From positions 62,001 through 126,000 of the forward strand of contig NZ_FZQR01000015.1 in the NCBI RefSeq assembly GCF_900199455.1: 64,000 bases of DNA, read 5' to 3'. The notes beneath the pieces were generated by a model, which did no database searches, was not told the DNA's origin, and worked only from the letters and a program-made list of their open reading frames with translations. The position numbers and the translations under genes are program-made. The DNA is from Mesorhizobium carmichaelinearum (lineage in GTDB: Bacteria > Pseudomonadota > Alphaproteobacteria > Rhizobiales > Rhizobiaceae). Shown here one piece after another: positions 33,080 to 41,509 of this stretch; the stretch's first letter is position 1; each line of letters opens with the position of its first letter.

Positions 33080-33460
33080 ATGATCGTCGGTATCGATCAT
33101 TTCGTGCTGACGGTGGCGTCGCTCGAAGCGACCTGCGCCTTTTACCAGCGCGTGCTGGGCTTTGAGCGCATCGACACGCCGGGCCGACCGACGGCGCTGG
33201 CTTTTGGCAACCAGAAGATCAATGTCCACGAAGTCCGCCGCACTTTTGAGCCGAAGGCGAAGGTGCCGACGCCAGGGTCAGGCGATTTCTGCTTGATCAC
33301 CGAACGGCCGCTCGACGAAATCCGTGCCCGTCTCGACGCCAATGGCGTTGTGCTCGAGCTGGGACCGGTCGAACGCATCGGGGCGCGGGGTCCAATGATG
33401 TCTGTCTATTTCCGCGACCCGGACGACAACCTTGTCGAAGTCAGCCAGTACTTGCGGTAG
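33080..33460 (+). CDS. VOC family (glyoxalase/dioxygenase-fold) protein
   Basis: A 126-aa vicinal-oxygen-chelate fold protein. The start MIVGIDHFVLTVASLEAT at ATG 33080 is standard for the family (first metal-ligand His in DHFVLTV); GAAGG lies about 10 bp upstream. An ATG at 33059 inside the repeat is rejected. The end YFRDPDDNLVEVSQYL carries the usual C-terminal metal-ligand Glu. Probably metal-dependent; the substrate is unknown. Relatives include glyoxalases and virulence-type dioxygenases. Confidence 0.88.
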   Translation: MIVGIDHFVLTVASLEATCAFYQRVLGFERIDTPGRPTALAFGNQKINVHEVRRTFEPKAKVPTPGSGDFCLITERPLDEIRARLDANGVVLELGPVERIGARGPMMSVYFRDPDDNLVEVSQYLR

Positions 33461-33721
33461 TGTCTCAAGCATCCGGCTGCGACAATAAGCCGAAGCCATT
33501 CTCAAATTCGCCGTGATTGTCCGGTGTTGGAAGGACGACCCTTACCAAAATCGTGGCGGTGCGGCCGCCGTGCAGGTGGCCTTCGGTTGTTGTCGGGGTT
33601 GCGTATGGCTATATCTAAGTTGCGATTGCCTTTCGGTGACCGCAAAGCGCAAGATGTGGCGGTTGAGGCCGGCTGAAAACAGCCGGCGTGCAAGCTGTAA
33701 AGTATCAGGAATAGGAAGAGA

Positions 33722-34321
33722 GTGCTTTTTCGTCGCCGCAAGCCTGATGGCCTTTTCGAACGGGTGCGTACCTACCTTTGGCCGCGCCGCTCGTTTTCGC
33801 GCTCGCTGCAGTATTTCTCCAAGCGCATCCTGCGGCTGAAGGCCACGCCGCATGCGGTGGCCGCCGGAGTGGCGGCCGGTGTCTTCGCTTCGTTCTTTCC
33901 CGTGGGCTTCCATTTCATCATTGCCGCCGTTCTGTGTTGGGTGATCGCCGGCAATCTGGTGGCTGCGGCGCTCGGCGCTGTTTTCTTCGGCAATCCGCTG
34001 ACTTTTCCGATTCTGTGGGGCGCATCCTGGGAAACCGGCAAGCTCATCCTGCACGATCGCCTGCCGGCACATGGTCCGCCGGCGCATCTGGGCGAGATGC
34101 TGCACACGCTTTCCTTCGCGAAACTGTGGCATCCCGTGCTGGAACCCATGCTGATCGGCGCGGTGCCGCTCGGGCTGGTCTTCGGCCTCCTGTTCTACGG
34201 TGTCACGCGCTGGGGCATGACTGTCTTCCGCGAGCAAAGGCGCAAGCGGTTGGCCGAGCGCGCGCATCGCCACGCGCAATCGTCTCATCCCGGCGGAAGC
34301 GTCGGTTCCGCCGCACAATGA
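33722..34321 (+). CDS. DUF2062 membrane protein
   Basis: A 199-aa protein with a basic N-terminus, three predicted membrane segments (about residues 42-65, 68-100 and 145-165) and the DUF2062 core ATPHAVAAGVAAGVFASFFP and FGNPLTFPILWGASW. Start is GTG 33722 with AGGAAGA close upstream. Function unknown; in rhizobia it regularly precedes acpS, whose start overlaps its stop (ATGA). Confidence 0.9.
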   Translation: MLFRRRKPDGLFERVRTYLWPRRSFSRSLQYFSKRILRLKATPHAVAAGVAAGVFASFFPVGFHFIIAAVLCWVIAGNLVAAALGAVFFGNPLTFPILWGASWETGKLILHDRLPAHGPPAHLGEMLHTLSFAKLWHPVLEPMLIGAVPLGLVFGLLFYGVTRWGMTVFREQRRKRLAERAHRHAQSSHPGGSVGSAAQ

Positions 34322-34731
34322 TCATCGGCATCGGCAGCGATCTGATCGATATCAGGCGCATCGAGAAATCATTGGATCGTCACGGCCAGCGCTTCGTCCA
34401 GAGAATCTACACCGAGGTCGAACAGGCGCGTTCGGAAAACCGACGTGCCCGCGCAGCTTCCTACGCCAAGCGCTTCGCCGCCAAGGAGGCCTGCGCCAAG
34501 GCGCTGGGCACCGGACTGGCGCAAGGCGTCTTCTGGCGCGACATGGGCGTCGTCAACCTGCCCAGCGGTGCGCCGACCATGGCGCTGACCGGCGGCGCAC
34601 TGGCGCGGCTGCAAAAGATCCTGCCGAAAGGCCATCGGGCGGCGATCCACCTCACCATCACGGATGATTTTCCGCTCGCTCAAGCCTTTGTGATCATCGA
34701 GGCGTTGCCCGTCGAAGAAGCGCCACATTGA
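34318..34731 (+). CDS. acpS: Holo-[acyl-carrier-protein] synthase
   Basis: A 137-aa phosphopantetheinyl transferase that moves 4'-phosphopantetheine from CoA to acyl carrier protein. MIIGIGSDLIDIRRIE (metal ligand D8) and FAAKEACAKALGTG (E57) are diagnostic. The ATG at 34318 overlaps the DUF2062 stop and replaces an open extension that begins earlier in the same frame. lepB follows in the rhizobial acpS-lepB-rnc-era order. Confidence 0.95.
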   Translation: MIIGIGSDLIDIRRIEKSLDRHGQRFVQRIYTEVEQARSENRRARAASYAKRFAAKEACAKALGTGLAQGVFWRDMGVVNLPSGAPTMALTGGALARLQKILPKGHRAAIHLTITDDFPLAQAFVIIEALPVEEAPH

Positions 34732-34808
34732 TTGCATCTGACGACCGGCATTGACGTTGCCCAGCGCGCGCCGAGACTCTATACATCCAACGCACAATCG
34801 AGGACGAC

Positions 34809-35558
34809 ATGAGCGTGGCTGAAAAATCCCAGAAGAAATCCGGCGGGCTTGGCGAAACCGTCAGCGTCATCGTCCAGGCGCTTTTGCTCGCCCTGGTCAT
34901 CCGCACGCTCTTGTTCCAGCCCTTTTCGATCCCGTCGGGATCGATGCGACCGACGCTTCTGGAAGGCGACTATCTGTTCGTCACCAAATGGTCCTATGGC
35001 TATTCGCGCTATTCGCTGCCGTTCGGACCTGACATCTTCTCGGGTCGCATCTGGGGTTCCGAGCCCAAGCGCGGTGACGTGGTGGTGTTCAAGTTCCCGC
35101 CGGATCCGTCCGTCGACTATATCAAGCGCGTGGTCGGCCTGCCCGGCGACAAGATCCAGATGAAGGATGGCCAGCTGTTCATCAACGGCGTCGGCGTGCC
35201 GCGCGTCAAGACCGGCCAGATCGACAATCCCGATATCACCGAAATGCCTCAGCCGATCGATGTCTATCGGGAAACCCTGCCCAACGGCGTCAGCTACGAC
35301 ACGCTCGACCTCAATCCGAATTCGATCGGCGACAACACGCGTGAATTCGACGTGCCGCCCGGCCACTATTTCATGATGGGCGACAACAGGGACAATTCCG
35401 CCGACAGCCGGTTCACCGTCGGCTACGTTCCGGCCGAGAACCTGGTTGGCCGCGCCAACCTTGTCTTCTTCTCGATCGCCGGCAAGGCAAGCCCTCTCGA
35501 AATCTGGAAATGGCCGTCGCTGATGCGCGTTTCGCGCCTGTTCCATTTCGTCAACTAG
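34809..35558 (+). CDS. lepB: Signal peptidase I
   Basis: A 249-aa inner-membrane serine peptidase that removes signal peptides of Sec substrates, including the porins here. One membrane segment lies at about residues 17-37. Nucleophile S45 is in IPSGSMRPTLLEGD; general-base lysine K106 in DYIKRVVGLPGDKI. The box GDNRDNSADSRFTVGYVP is complete. Only 2 bp separate its stop from rnc. Confidence 0.97.
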   Translation: MSVAEKSQKKSGGLGETVSVIVQALLLALVIRTLLFQPFSIPSGSMRPTLLEGDYLFVTKWSYGYSRYSLPFGPDIFSGRIWGSEPKRGDVVVFKFPPDPSVDYIKRVVGLPGDKIQMKDGQLFINGVGVPRVKTGQIDNPDITEMPQPIDVYRETLPNGVSYDTLDLNPNSIGDNTREFDVPPGHYFMMGDNRDNSADSRFTVGYVPAENLVGRANLVFFSIAGKASPLEIWKWPSLMRVSRLFHFVN

Positions 35559-35560
35559 GG

Positions 35561-36274
35561 ATGGCAGCGGCAAAACGGCTGACCGCCGACGCGCTCGCCG
35601 AAGCGCTTGTGGAACGCACGGGCCATGCCTTTGCCGACCGCCAGCGCTTGCAGCGTGCGCTGACCCATGCCAGCGCCCGCAGTGCCAATGCCGGCACCGA
35701 CTATGAGCGTTTTGAATTTCTCGGCGACCGGGTTCTCGGCCTGGTCGTTGCCGACATGCTGCTGGCCGCGTTTCCCGATGCGGCGGAAGGCGAATTGTCG
35801 CTGCGGCTCAACGCGCTGGTCAATGCCGAGGCTCTCTCCGAGATCGCCGAACATATCGGGCTGCCGGACCTGATCCGCGCCGGATCCGATGTGCGCGGGC
35901 TCGATGGGCGCAAGCGCGTCAATCTGCGCGCCGATGCGTTGGAATCGCTGATCGCGGTGCTCTACCTCGACGGTGGGCTGGAGGCGGCGCGTGCTTTCAT
36001 CCATAAATACTGGCAGCCGCGTTCGCAGGCTTCCGGTGCGGCACGCCGCGACGCCAAGACCGAATTGCAGGAATGGGCGCATCAGGCTGCGAGTGCCGTT
36101 CCGGCCTACCAGATCGACAGCCGCGAGGGGCCGGACCACGATCCGCTGTTCACTGTCAGCGTCAGGGTTGGCGCTTTTCAGCCGGCAACCGGCAGTGGCC
36201 GTTCCAAACGTGAAGCGGAGCAGGCTGCTGCGGCTGCCCTTCTGCTGCGCGAAGGTGTATGGAACGCGACATGA
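35561..36274 (+). CDS. rnc: Ribonuclease III
   Basis: A 237-aa double-strand-specific endoribonuclease for rRNA maturation and antisense decay. The catalytic domain has ERFEFLGDRVLGLVVADML (E52, D56) and ADALESLIAVLYLDGG (D125, E128). The dsRNA-binding domain covers about residues 163-232, with GSGRSKREAEQAAAAALL. ATG 35561 is 2 bp after the lepB stop; the frame extension inside lepB is ignored. Overlaps the start of era. Confidence 0.97.
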   Translation: MAAAKRLTADALAEALVERTGHAFADRQRLQRALTHASARSANAGTDYERFEFLGDRVLGLVVADMLLAAFPDAAEGELSLRLNALVNAEALSEIAEHIGLPDLIRAGSDVRGLDGRKRVNLRADALESLIAVLYLDGGLEAARAFIHKYWQPRSQASGAARRDAKTELQEWAHQAASAVPAYQIDSREGPDHDPLFTVSVRVGAFQPATGSGRSKREAEQAAAAALLLREGVWNAT

Positions 36275-37191
36275 CGGATATTGAAACTGCTGAAGCTCCC
36301 GCCACGCATTCCGGTTTCGTTGCGCTGATCGGCGCGCCGAATGCCGGCAAGTCGACGCTGGTCAACCAATTGGTCGGCGCCAAGGTGTCGATCGTCACCC
36401 ACAAGGTGCAGACGACCCGTGCCATCGTGCGCGGCATCGCCACGCATGACAATGCGCAGATCGTCTTCGTCGACACGCCGGGCATCTTCAAGCCCAAGCG
36501 ACGCCTCGACACGGCAATGGTGACCACCGCCTGGGGTGGTGCCAAGGATGCCGATATCGTGCTGTTGCTGATCGACGCCGAGCGCGGCATACGAGGTGAT
36601 GCTGATGCCATCCTCGAACGGTTGAAGGATGTGCGCCAGCCGATGGCGCTGATCCTCAACAAGGTCGACAGGGTCAAGCACGAGACGCTTCTGGCCCTAT
36701 CCGCGGCGGCGAATGAGAAAGTTCCGTTCAAGCGCACCTTCATGGTCTCCGCACTGACCGGCTCCGGCTGCAAGGACCTGCTCGACTATCTGGCGCAGGC
36801 GCTTCCGGCCGGTCCCTGGTACTATCCGGAAGACCAGATTTCGGACCTGCCGATGCGCCAGCTGGCGGCCGAGATCACCCGCGAAAAACTCTATCTAAGG
36901 CTGCATCAGGAACTGCCCTATTCCTCGCATATCGAGACCGAGAAATGGGAAGAGAAGCCGGACGGCTCGGTGCGCATCGACCAGACCATCTATGTCGAGC
37001 GCGACAGCCAGAAGAAGATCGTGCTTGGCCATAAGGGCGAAACCATCCGTGCCATCGGCCAGGCGGCACGCATGGAGATTGCAGGCATCCTCGAGCAGAA
37101 GGTGCACCTGTTCCTGTTCGTCAAGGTGCGTGAGAACTGGGGCGATGATCCCGAGCGTTACCGCGAGATGGGGCTTGAGTTTCCCCACTAG
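36271..37191 (+). CDS. era: GTPase Era
   Basis: A 306-aa ribosome-assembly GTPase binding the 3' end of 16S rRNA. GTPase motifs: G1 GAPNAGKST, G3 DTPG (FVDTPGIFKPKRRLD) and G4 NKVD, with a SALTGSGCKDLLDYL segment. The KH domain (about residues 215-300) has IVLGHKGETIRAIGQAARMEI. ATG 36271 overlaps the rnc stop (ATGA); an ATG 12 bp earlier is an alternative with a closer GAAGG. Confidence 0.96.
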   Translation: MTDIETAEAPATHSGFVALIGAPNAGKSTLVNQLVGAKVSIVTHKVQTTRAIVRGIATHDNAQIVFVDTPGIFKPKRRLDTAMVTTAWGGAKDADIVLLLIDAERGIRGDADAILERLKDVRQPMALILNKVDRVKHETLLALSAAANEKVPFKRTFMVSALTGSGCKDLLDYLAQALPAGPWYYPEDQISDLPMRQLAAEITREKLYLRLHQELPYSSHIETEKWEEKPDGSVRIDQTIYVERDSQKKIVLGHKGETIRAIGQAARMEIAGILEQKVHLFLFVKVRENWGDDPERYREMGLEFPH

Positions 37192-37258
37192 AACCGATGG
37201 ACGGCACGCTCGCCATCGACACAGCTCTGGTCCGCCAGTTGGCCGCAACGCGGTGCTC

Positions 37259-37286
37259 GCCGATCACAAGCTTGGGCGTGATCGGC
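37259..37286. terminator. Hairpin between convergent era and CPBP genes
   Basis: GCCGATCAC (37259-37267) and GTGATCGGC (37278-37286) pair perfectly over 9 bp. Lacking a T-run, it may be a weak bidirectional terminator. Confidence 0.4.
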
Positions 37287-37302
37287 GAATCCAGCACATG
37301 GT

Positions 37303-38097
37303 TCAGGCGGCAAGCGCGGCCGTTCGCCGCCGGACGAAGCTCTCGGTTCCATAGTAGGCGATGATGGCAACAGCGATGATTGCCCAGATCGCCACGGCGA
37401 TCCATTGCTGCTGCACATAGTCGCCGCCGATGAACACCTTGCCCAGGAAGCGGACGCTGTTTTGGTGCGTGACGTGCATGATGATGGCAAGAAGCACGCT
37501 GCCGGTGTTCTGATAGAGCCAGGTGAACACCACACCCGCTAGAACGACGTTGATCGTGCCGTAGAGGCTGAGGTCGCCGACAAGGCCGAGCGGGAAGTGC
37601 CAGATGGCCCAGATCACGCCGAGGGTCAGGCTGCCGGCAAGTGCCGGCTGACTGGCAAACAGACGCGGCGTCGCAAAGCCACGCCACCCCGGCTCTTCGC
37701 CGAGCGGGCCGCTGAAGACGGCATAGAGCGCGATGATCGGCAGCATCTCGGACAGCGCCGGGATGTTGCCCCAGGCCGGTGCTGCCGCGCCAAGCAGCGG
37801 ATTGATCAGGATAGAGGTCAACTGCGTTCCGAACGGCAGGCCGAACGCCACCAGGTACCATATCGGACGAACCCGCCACCTCACCATCGCGCTGAGGATG
37901 GCCCTGACCGAACTCCAGCGGCCGGACACGGCCGCGACGATAAAGCCCGAGATCATCGGACCGAACGTGAACCAGGGAATGCTGTCACCATGCGACAGGC
38001 AGAAGGGAATGAAGGCCAGCCAGGTCAGGCCAAGCGTCAGGCCAAAGAAGGTGCTCAGCTGGTGCCTTCGCACCAGGCTCAACATCGGAGTCATCAC
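37303..38097 (-). CDS. CPBP-family intramembrane metalloprotease
   Basis: A 264-aa polytopic membrane protein of the CAAX protease and bacteriocin-processing (Abi) family. Conserved motifs are in order: SGPLGEEPGWRGF (EExxxR), VIWAIWHFPL (FxxxH equivalent) and IIMHVTHQNS (HxxxN/H). About seven membrane segments. GAGAGGA precedes ATG 38097. In other bacteria such proteases process prenylated peptides, cleave anti-sigma factors or give bacteriocin immunity; the target here is unknown. Confidence 0.9.
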   Translation of the reverse strand: MMTPMLSLVRRHQLSTFFGLTLGLTWLAFIPFCLSHGDSIPWFTFGPMISGFIVAAVSGRWSSVRAILSAMVRWRVRPIWYLVAFGLPFGTQLTSILINPLLGAAAPAWGNIPALSEMLPIIALYAVFSGPLGEEPGWRGFATPRLFASQPALAGSLTLGVIWAIWHFPLGLVGDLSLYGTINVVLAGVVFTWLYQNTGSVLLAIIMHVTHQNSVRFLGKVFIGGDYVQQQWIAVAIWAIIAVAIIAYYGTESFVRRRTAALAA

Positions 38098-38832
38098 AGG
38101 TCCTCTCAGCGGGCAGGGTCTGTGAGAGGTCGCCGGACTGCCCGATCAGTCGACATGCATCTGAAACGAGCTGGCCGAATTGTTCGGCAGCCGTGTCGAC
38201 CACATCGGTCAACTCGAGATTTTTGGCGCCTTCGCGGCCAAAAATCCCGAGCAGCTTCTGAAGGATTTCCGATTTTTTGACGAGCCGGATCGTTTGCGCC
38301 GCCCCCAGCGGTTGGCTGCTGTCACAATCATCCATGCGGCTACACTCCAGGCGATTTTTGGGCCAGGCGATTTTTGGTTAGCCCTGGCAAGGCCGATCGG
38401 CTGGATGGGCACTGTCGGCGATCCGCCGCAGCGCTGGCGTGCGGTCATCATATGAATTGCCATGGCCTTTGCGGCGAAAAATTAATGAATATATCTCCGA
38501 AATAGTGGAATAATATTGGTGCTTGTCGAGGAATTGCGAAAAGGTAATATCTCTAAAAGATAGTTAGTCGAGAAACTATCGAGATATATATTGATTATAT
38601 GACGTTGTGCTAATTGTGCCATTCGAGTGTTATTTGTGCAACACAGCATAAAACTGTTCGCGGAATCGCTGTTATTTCAAAAACCGTCATTGAAGGCGGA
38701 GGTTTGATGGGTATGTTCGCCGCGAAAAGGGGACGCGGTGCGCGCCTTTTTCGTTGTGGGGGTGAGGCGGGAAAACATATCCGCCAGCCACAAATCCGAA
38801 GCCATTTAAACTATGACTGGAGAGGTCAGAAA
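38098..38832. other. Long intergenic region and AT-rich leader of porin 3
   Basis: 735 bp without a firm gene. On the minus strand, 38335 to about 38070 could encode a short protein starting MDDCDSSQPLGAAQ with GGAG upstream, but it runs into the CPBP gene. A palindrome ATTTTTGGC...GGCCAAAAAT lies near 38218-38245, and GGCGATTTTTGG repeats occur near 38350-38380. From about 38465 to 38640 the sequence is markedly AT-rich, unlike everything around it, and then GC content returns before the porin ribosome-binding site (GGAGAGGT). It probably holds the porin 3 promoter and its regulatory sites. Confidence 0.5.
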
Positions 38833-40002
38833 ATGAACATCAAGAGCCTCCTTCTCGGCTCAGCCGCGGCACTGATCGCGGTCTCCGGCGCTCGCGCCGC
38901 GGACGCTGTCGTCGTCGCCGAGCCGGAACCGGCCGAATACGTCAAGATCTGCGACGTCTACGGCGCCGGCTACTTCTACATCCCGGGCACCGAGACCTGC
39001 CTGCGCATCGGCGGCTATGTCCGTTATGACATCGGCGTCGGCGACGCCGGCTCGCTCGATGGTGTCAACCATGTCCCTGACGTTCAGGGCGACGGCACTC
39101 ATTCGACCTACTACAAGAACGCCCGCTTCACCCTGAAGACCTGGACCGGTCAGGAGACGGAGCTCGGCACCCTGAAGACCTACACCGAGACCCGCTTCAA
39201 TTTCGGCAACAGCAACGGTGACTATCTCAATCAAAAAGCCGCCAATGCCGACGACTGGCAGGGCCGTAACAAGTCGCTCTCGCTGCGTTTCGCCTGGATT
39301 CAGCTGGGTGGCCTGCGCGTCGGTAAGGACGATACGGCTTTCGATACGTTCATCGGCTACGCCGGCAGCGTCATCCAGGATACGCTGGTTCCGTATGGCG
39401 GACAGGAGAGCAACGTCGTTCAGTACTATTTCGACGCGGGCAACGGGCTGACCGGGTTGGTCTCTCTCGAAGAGGGCGCCGGCAAGGTCGGCACGATCGA
39501 CAGCTATGTTCCGCATGTCGTCGGCGGCTTGAAGTATAAGGGCGACTGGGGTGCGATCACCGGTGTCGTCGCCTATGACAGCAACTATGAAGAAGTTGCC
39601 GGCAAGGTTCGTTTGGACGTCAATGTCAGCAAGGAATTGACGCTGTTCGTCATGGGCGGCTACGGTTCTGACAACAACCTCAACGACAATGCGGGCAACG
39701 CCATCGATGCCAGCGGCCGCGGCTTCTACAAGCAGTGGGGCGGCAACTGGGCAGTCTGGGGCGGCGGCACCTACAAGTTCAACGACAAGACTGCCTTCAA
39801 CGCCCAGGTCTCCTACGACGACTGGAAGAACCTCGGCATCGCCGCCAACGTTGCCTATACCGTTGTGCCCGGCTTTACGGTCACGGCTGAAGTCGACTAC
39901 CTCAATGCGGGTAAGTTCGGCGACGCCGACTTCAACAACTGGACCAAGGCTACCAAGAAGAGCAGCCTCGGCGGCATCCTCCGCTTCCAGCGCAACTTCT
40001 AA
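38833..40002 (+). CDS. Omp2b/RopA-type outer-membrane porin (porin 3)
   Basis: A 389-aa third porin paralogue, with the same signal peptide and mature N-terminus at protein level as porins 1 and 2, but with many synonymous base differences there. It ends GGILRFQRNF. Loop regions differ from the other two (for example NHVPDVQGDGTHSTYY near residue 75). ATG 38833 with GGAGAGGT is chosen; a 73-residue upstream extension in the same frame lacks coding character and would hide the signal peptide. Terminator at 40025-40057. Confidence 0.95.
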   Translation: MNIKSLLLGSAAALIAVSGARAADAVVVAEPEPAEYVKICDVYGAGYFYIPGTETCLRIGGYVRYDIGVGDAGSLDGVNHVPDVQGDGTHSTYYKNARFTLKTWTGQETELGTLKTYTETRFNFGNSNGDYLNQKAANADDWQGRNKSLSLRFAWIQLGGLRVGKDDTAFDTFIGYAGSVIQDTLVPYGGQESNVVQYYFDAGNGLTGLVSLEEGAGKVGTIDSYVPHVVGGLKYKGDWGAITGVVAYDSNYEEVAGKVRLDVNVSKELTLFVMGGYGSDNNLNDNAGNAIDASGRGFYKQWGGNWAVWGGGTYKFNDKTAFNAQVSYDDWKNLGIAANVAYTVVPGFTVTAEVDYLNAGKFGDADFNNWTKATKKSSLGGILRFQRNF

Positions 40003-40024
40003 TCGATCGACTGACCTTACCAAG

Positions 40025-40057
40025 CCGCCCGCAGCGTATCGCTGCGGGCGGTTTTTT
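40025..40057 (+). terminator. Rho-independent terminator of porin 3
   Basis: CCGCCCGCAGC (40025-40035) pairs with GCTGCGGGCGG (40041-40051), followed by TTTTTT. Confidence 0.92.
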
Positions 40058-40134
40058 ATGCGTTGTTGCGGAAGCCGACCCAGACGCCAGGTCCATACCT
40101 TGATTTCGCCACCCGATCGGTGAAAGCTCCGGCC

Positions 40135-40911
40135 ATGGAATGGCGCGACGAGGGAATCATTCTCGGCACCCGCAAGCATGGCGAAACCAGCGCCATCCTC
40201 GAGGTGATGACCCGCGCGCACGGCCGCCATCTCGGTCTCGTCCGCGGTGGTCGCTCGCGCAAGCAGCAACCCGTTCTCCAGCCCGGAAATCGCGTCGATC
40301 TGTTATGGCGCGCACGCCTTGACGAGCATCTCGGCACGTTCCAGGCCGAGGCGATCGAGATGAATGCCGCGCGGCTGATGGACAGCGCCGTTGCTGTCTA
40401 TGGCCTTCAGACCATGGCCGCGCATTTGCGCCTGTTGCCCGAGCGCGATGCCCATGGCGGCCTTTACGAGGCGCTTTCGGTGATGATCGTCCATCTCGAC
40501 GATGCCGATGCCGCCGGCGAACTGGTGGCGCGCTTCGAACTTCTGATCCTAGATGAACTTGGCTTCGGCCTCGATCTCAGCCAATGCGCCGCCACCGGCA
40601 CAAGGCAGGATCTGGCCTATGTTTCGCCGAAGTCGGGCCGCGCGGTGTCGCGCGAAGCCGGTGCGCCCTGGCGCGACAAGATGCTGGTACTGCCGGCCTT
40701 TTTGCAGCGCGGCTCCGGCCTGCGCGCCGATCCTACGGCGGTCGAGGATGCCTTCCGGCTGACCGGCTTCTTCTTTACCCGCCATGTCTATGAGCCGCGT
40801 GCTCTCGAACAGCCCGACGCCCGCGCCGGCTTTCTTGCCGCACTGCGCAAACATCACGCGGCGCACAAGGCCATTGCCGGAGACAATGCTGCCAGAGAAA
40901 TCACCACATGA
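40135..40911 (+). CDS. recO: DNA repair protein RecO
   Basis: A 258-aa recombination mediator that helps load RecA on SSB-coated gaps (RecFOR pathway). The N-terminal OB fold begins MEWRDEGIILGTRKHGETSA, with GLVRGGRSRKQQPVLQPGN; the C-terminal part is helical (LDELGFGLDLSQCAATG). The start at 40135 matches the family N-terminus; a 24-residue upstream extension is discarded. Overlaps the thioesterase gene by ATGA. Confidence 0.95.
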   Translation: MEWRDEGIILGTRKHGETSAILEVMTRAHGRHLGLVRGGRSRKQQPVLQPGNRVDLLWRARLDEHLGTFQAEAIEMNAARLMDSAVAVYGLQTMAAHLRLLPERDAHGGLYEALSVMIVHLDDADAAGELVARFELLILDELGFGLDLSQCAATGTRQDLAYVSPKSGRAVSREAGAPWRDKMLVLPAFLQRGSGLRADPTAVEDAFRLTGFFFTRHVYEPRALEQPDARAGFLAALRKHHAAHKAIAGDNAAREITT

Positions 40912-41426
40912 GCGAAGTCGAACTCTATCCGGGCCGGGTCTCGCCGCTCGGCCTCGGCACCATTCCGCACGCCGACATCCTGAAATACACTGGCTTGGAA
41001 TTGCTGCAGCGAATCATCGACGGCAAATATCCGGCACCGCCGATCTCGTTCCAGCTCAGCTTCGCGCTGACCGAAGTGTCGGAAGGTCGTGCCGTGTTCC
41101 GCGGCGTGCCGAATGAGCGCCACCTCAACCCTCTGGGCGGCGTCCATGGCGGCTGGGCGGCGACGTTGCTTGATTCAGCGCTGGCCTGCGCCGTGCAGAC
41201 GCTGCTCGAAAAGGGTGAGGCCTACACGACGGCCGAGTTCAAGGTGAATCTCACGCGGCCGATCACGCCCAGGACCGGCGAGGTGGTTTGCGAAGGCAAG
41301 GTGGTCCACAAGGGCCGCACGCTTGCCGTTTCGGAAGCGACGCTCAGGGATGCCGGTGGCAAGCTCTTGGCTTTCGGCACCGAGACATGTTCGATATTTC
41401 CAGCCGCCAATCTGGCGACACGTTGA
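40908..41426 (+). CDS. PaaI-type hotdog thioesterase
   Basis: A 172-aa hotdog-fold acyl-CoA thioesterase. The signature HLNPLGGVHGGWAATLLDSALACA carries the family's N/D and HGG region, followed by YTTAEFKVNLTRPITPRTGEV. It hydrolyses aromatic or medium-chain acyl-CoAs in relatives; the exact substrate cannot be read here. Translationally coupled to recO. Confidence 0.9.
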   Translation: MSEVELYPGRVSPLGLGTIPHADILKYTGLELLQRIIDGKYPAPPISFQLSFALTEVSEGRAVFRGVPNERHLNPLGGVHGGWAATLLDSALACAVQTLLEKGEAYTTAEFKVNLTRPITPRTGEVVCEGKVVHKGRTLAVSEATLRDAGGKLLAFGTETCSIFPAANLATR

Positions 41427-41509
41427 GTTTTCCAGCCGTTTAGCCGCCGCATTTGAATGTCAGTGAGATGAAACGTCAGTGAAAACTGGCCTGGTTTGGG
41501 GGAACCGCC

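Noticed and set aside
37985..38335. 116-aa minus-strand frame overlapping the CPBP gene start
   Set aside because: The first part has a fair GGAG and looks protein-like, but it overlaps a well-supported gene and ends in shadow sequence; mentioned only in the intergenic entry.
38614..38832. Upstream extension of porin 3 by 73 residues
   Set aside because: It lies in the AT-rich non-coding leader, has no ribosome-binding site and would mask the signal peptide; ATG 38833 has GGAGAGGT and matches the two paralogues.
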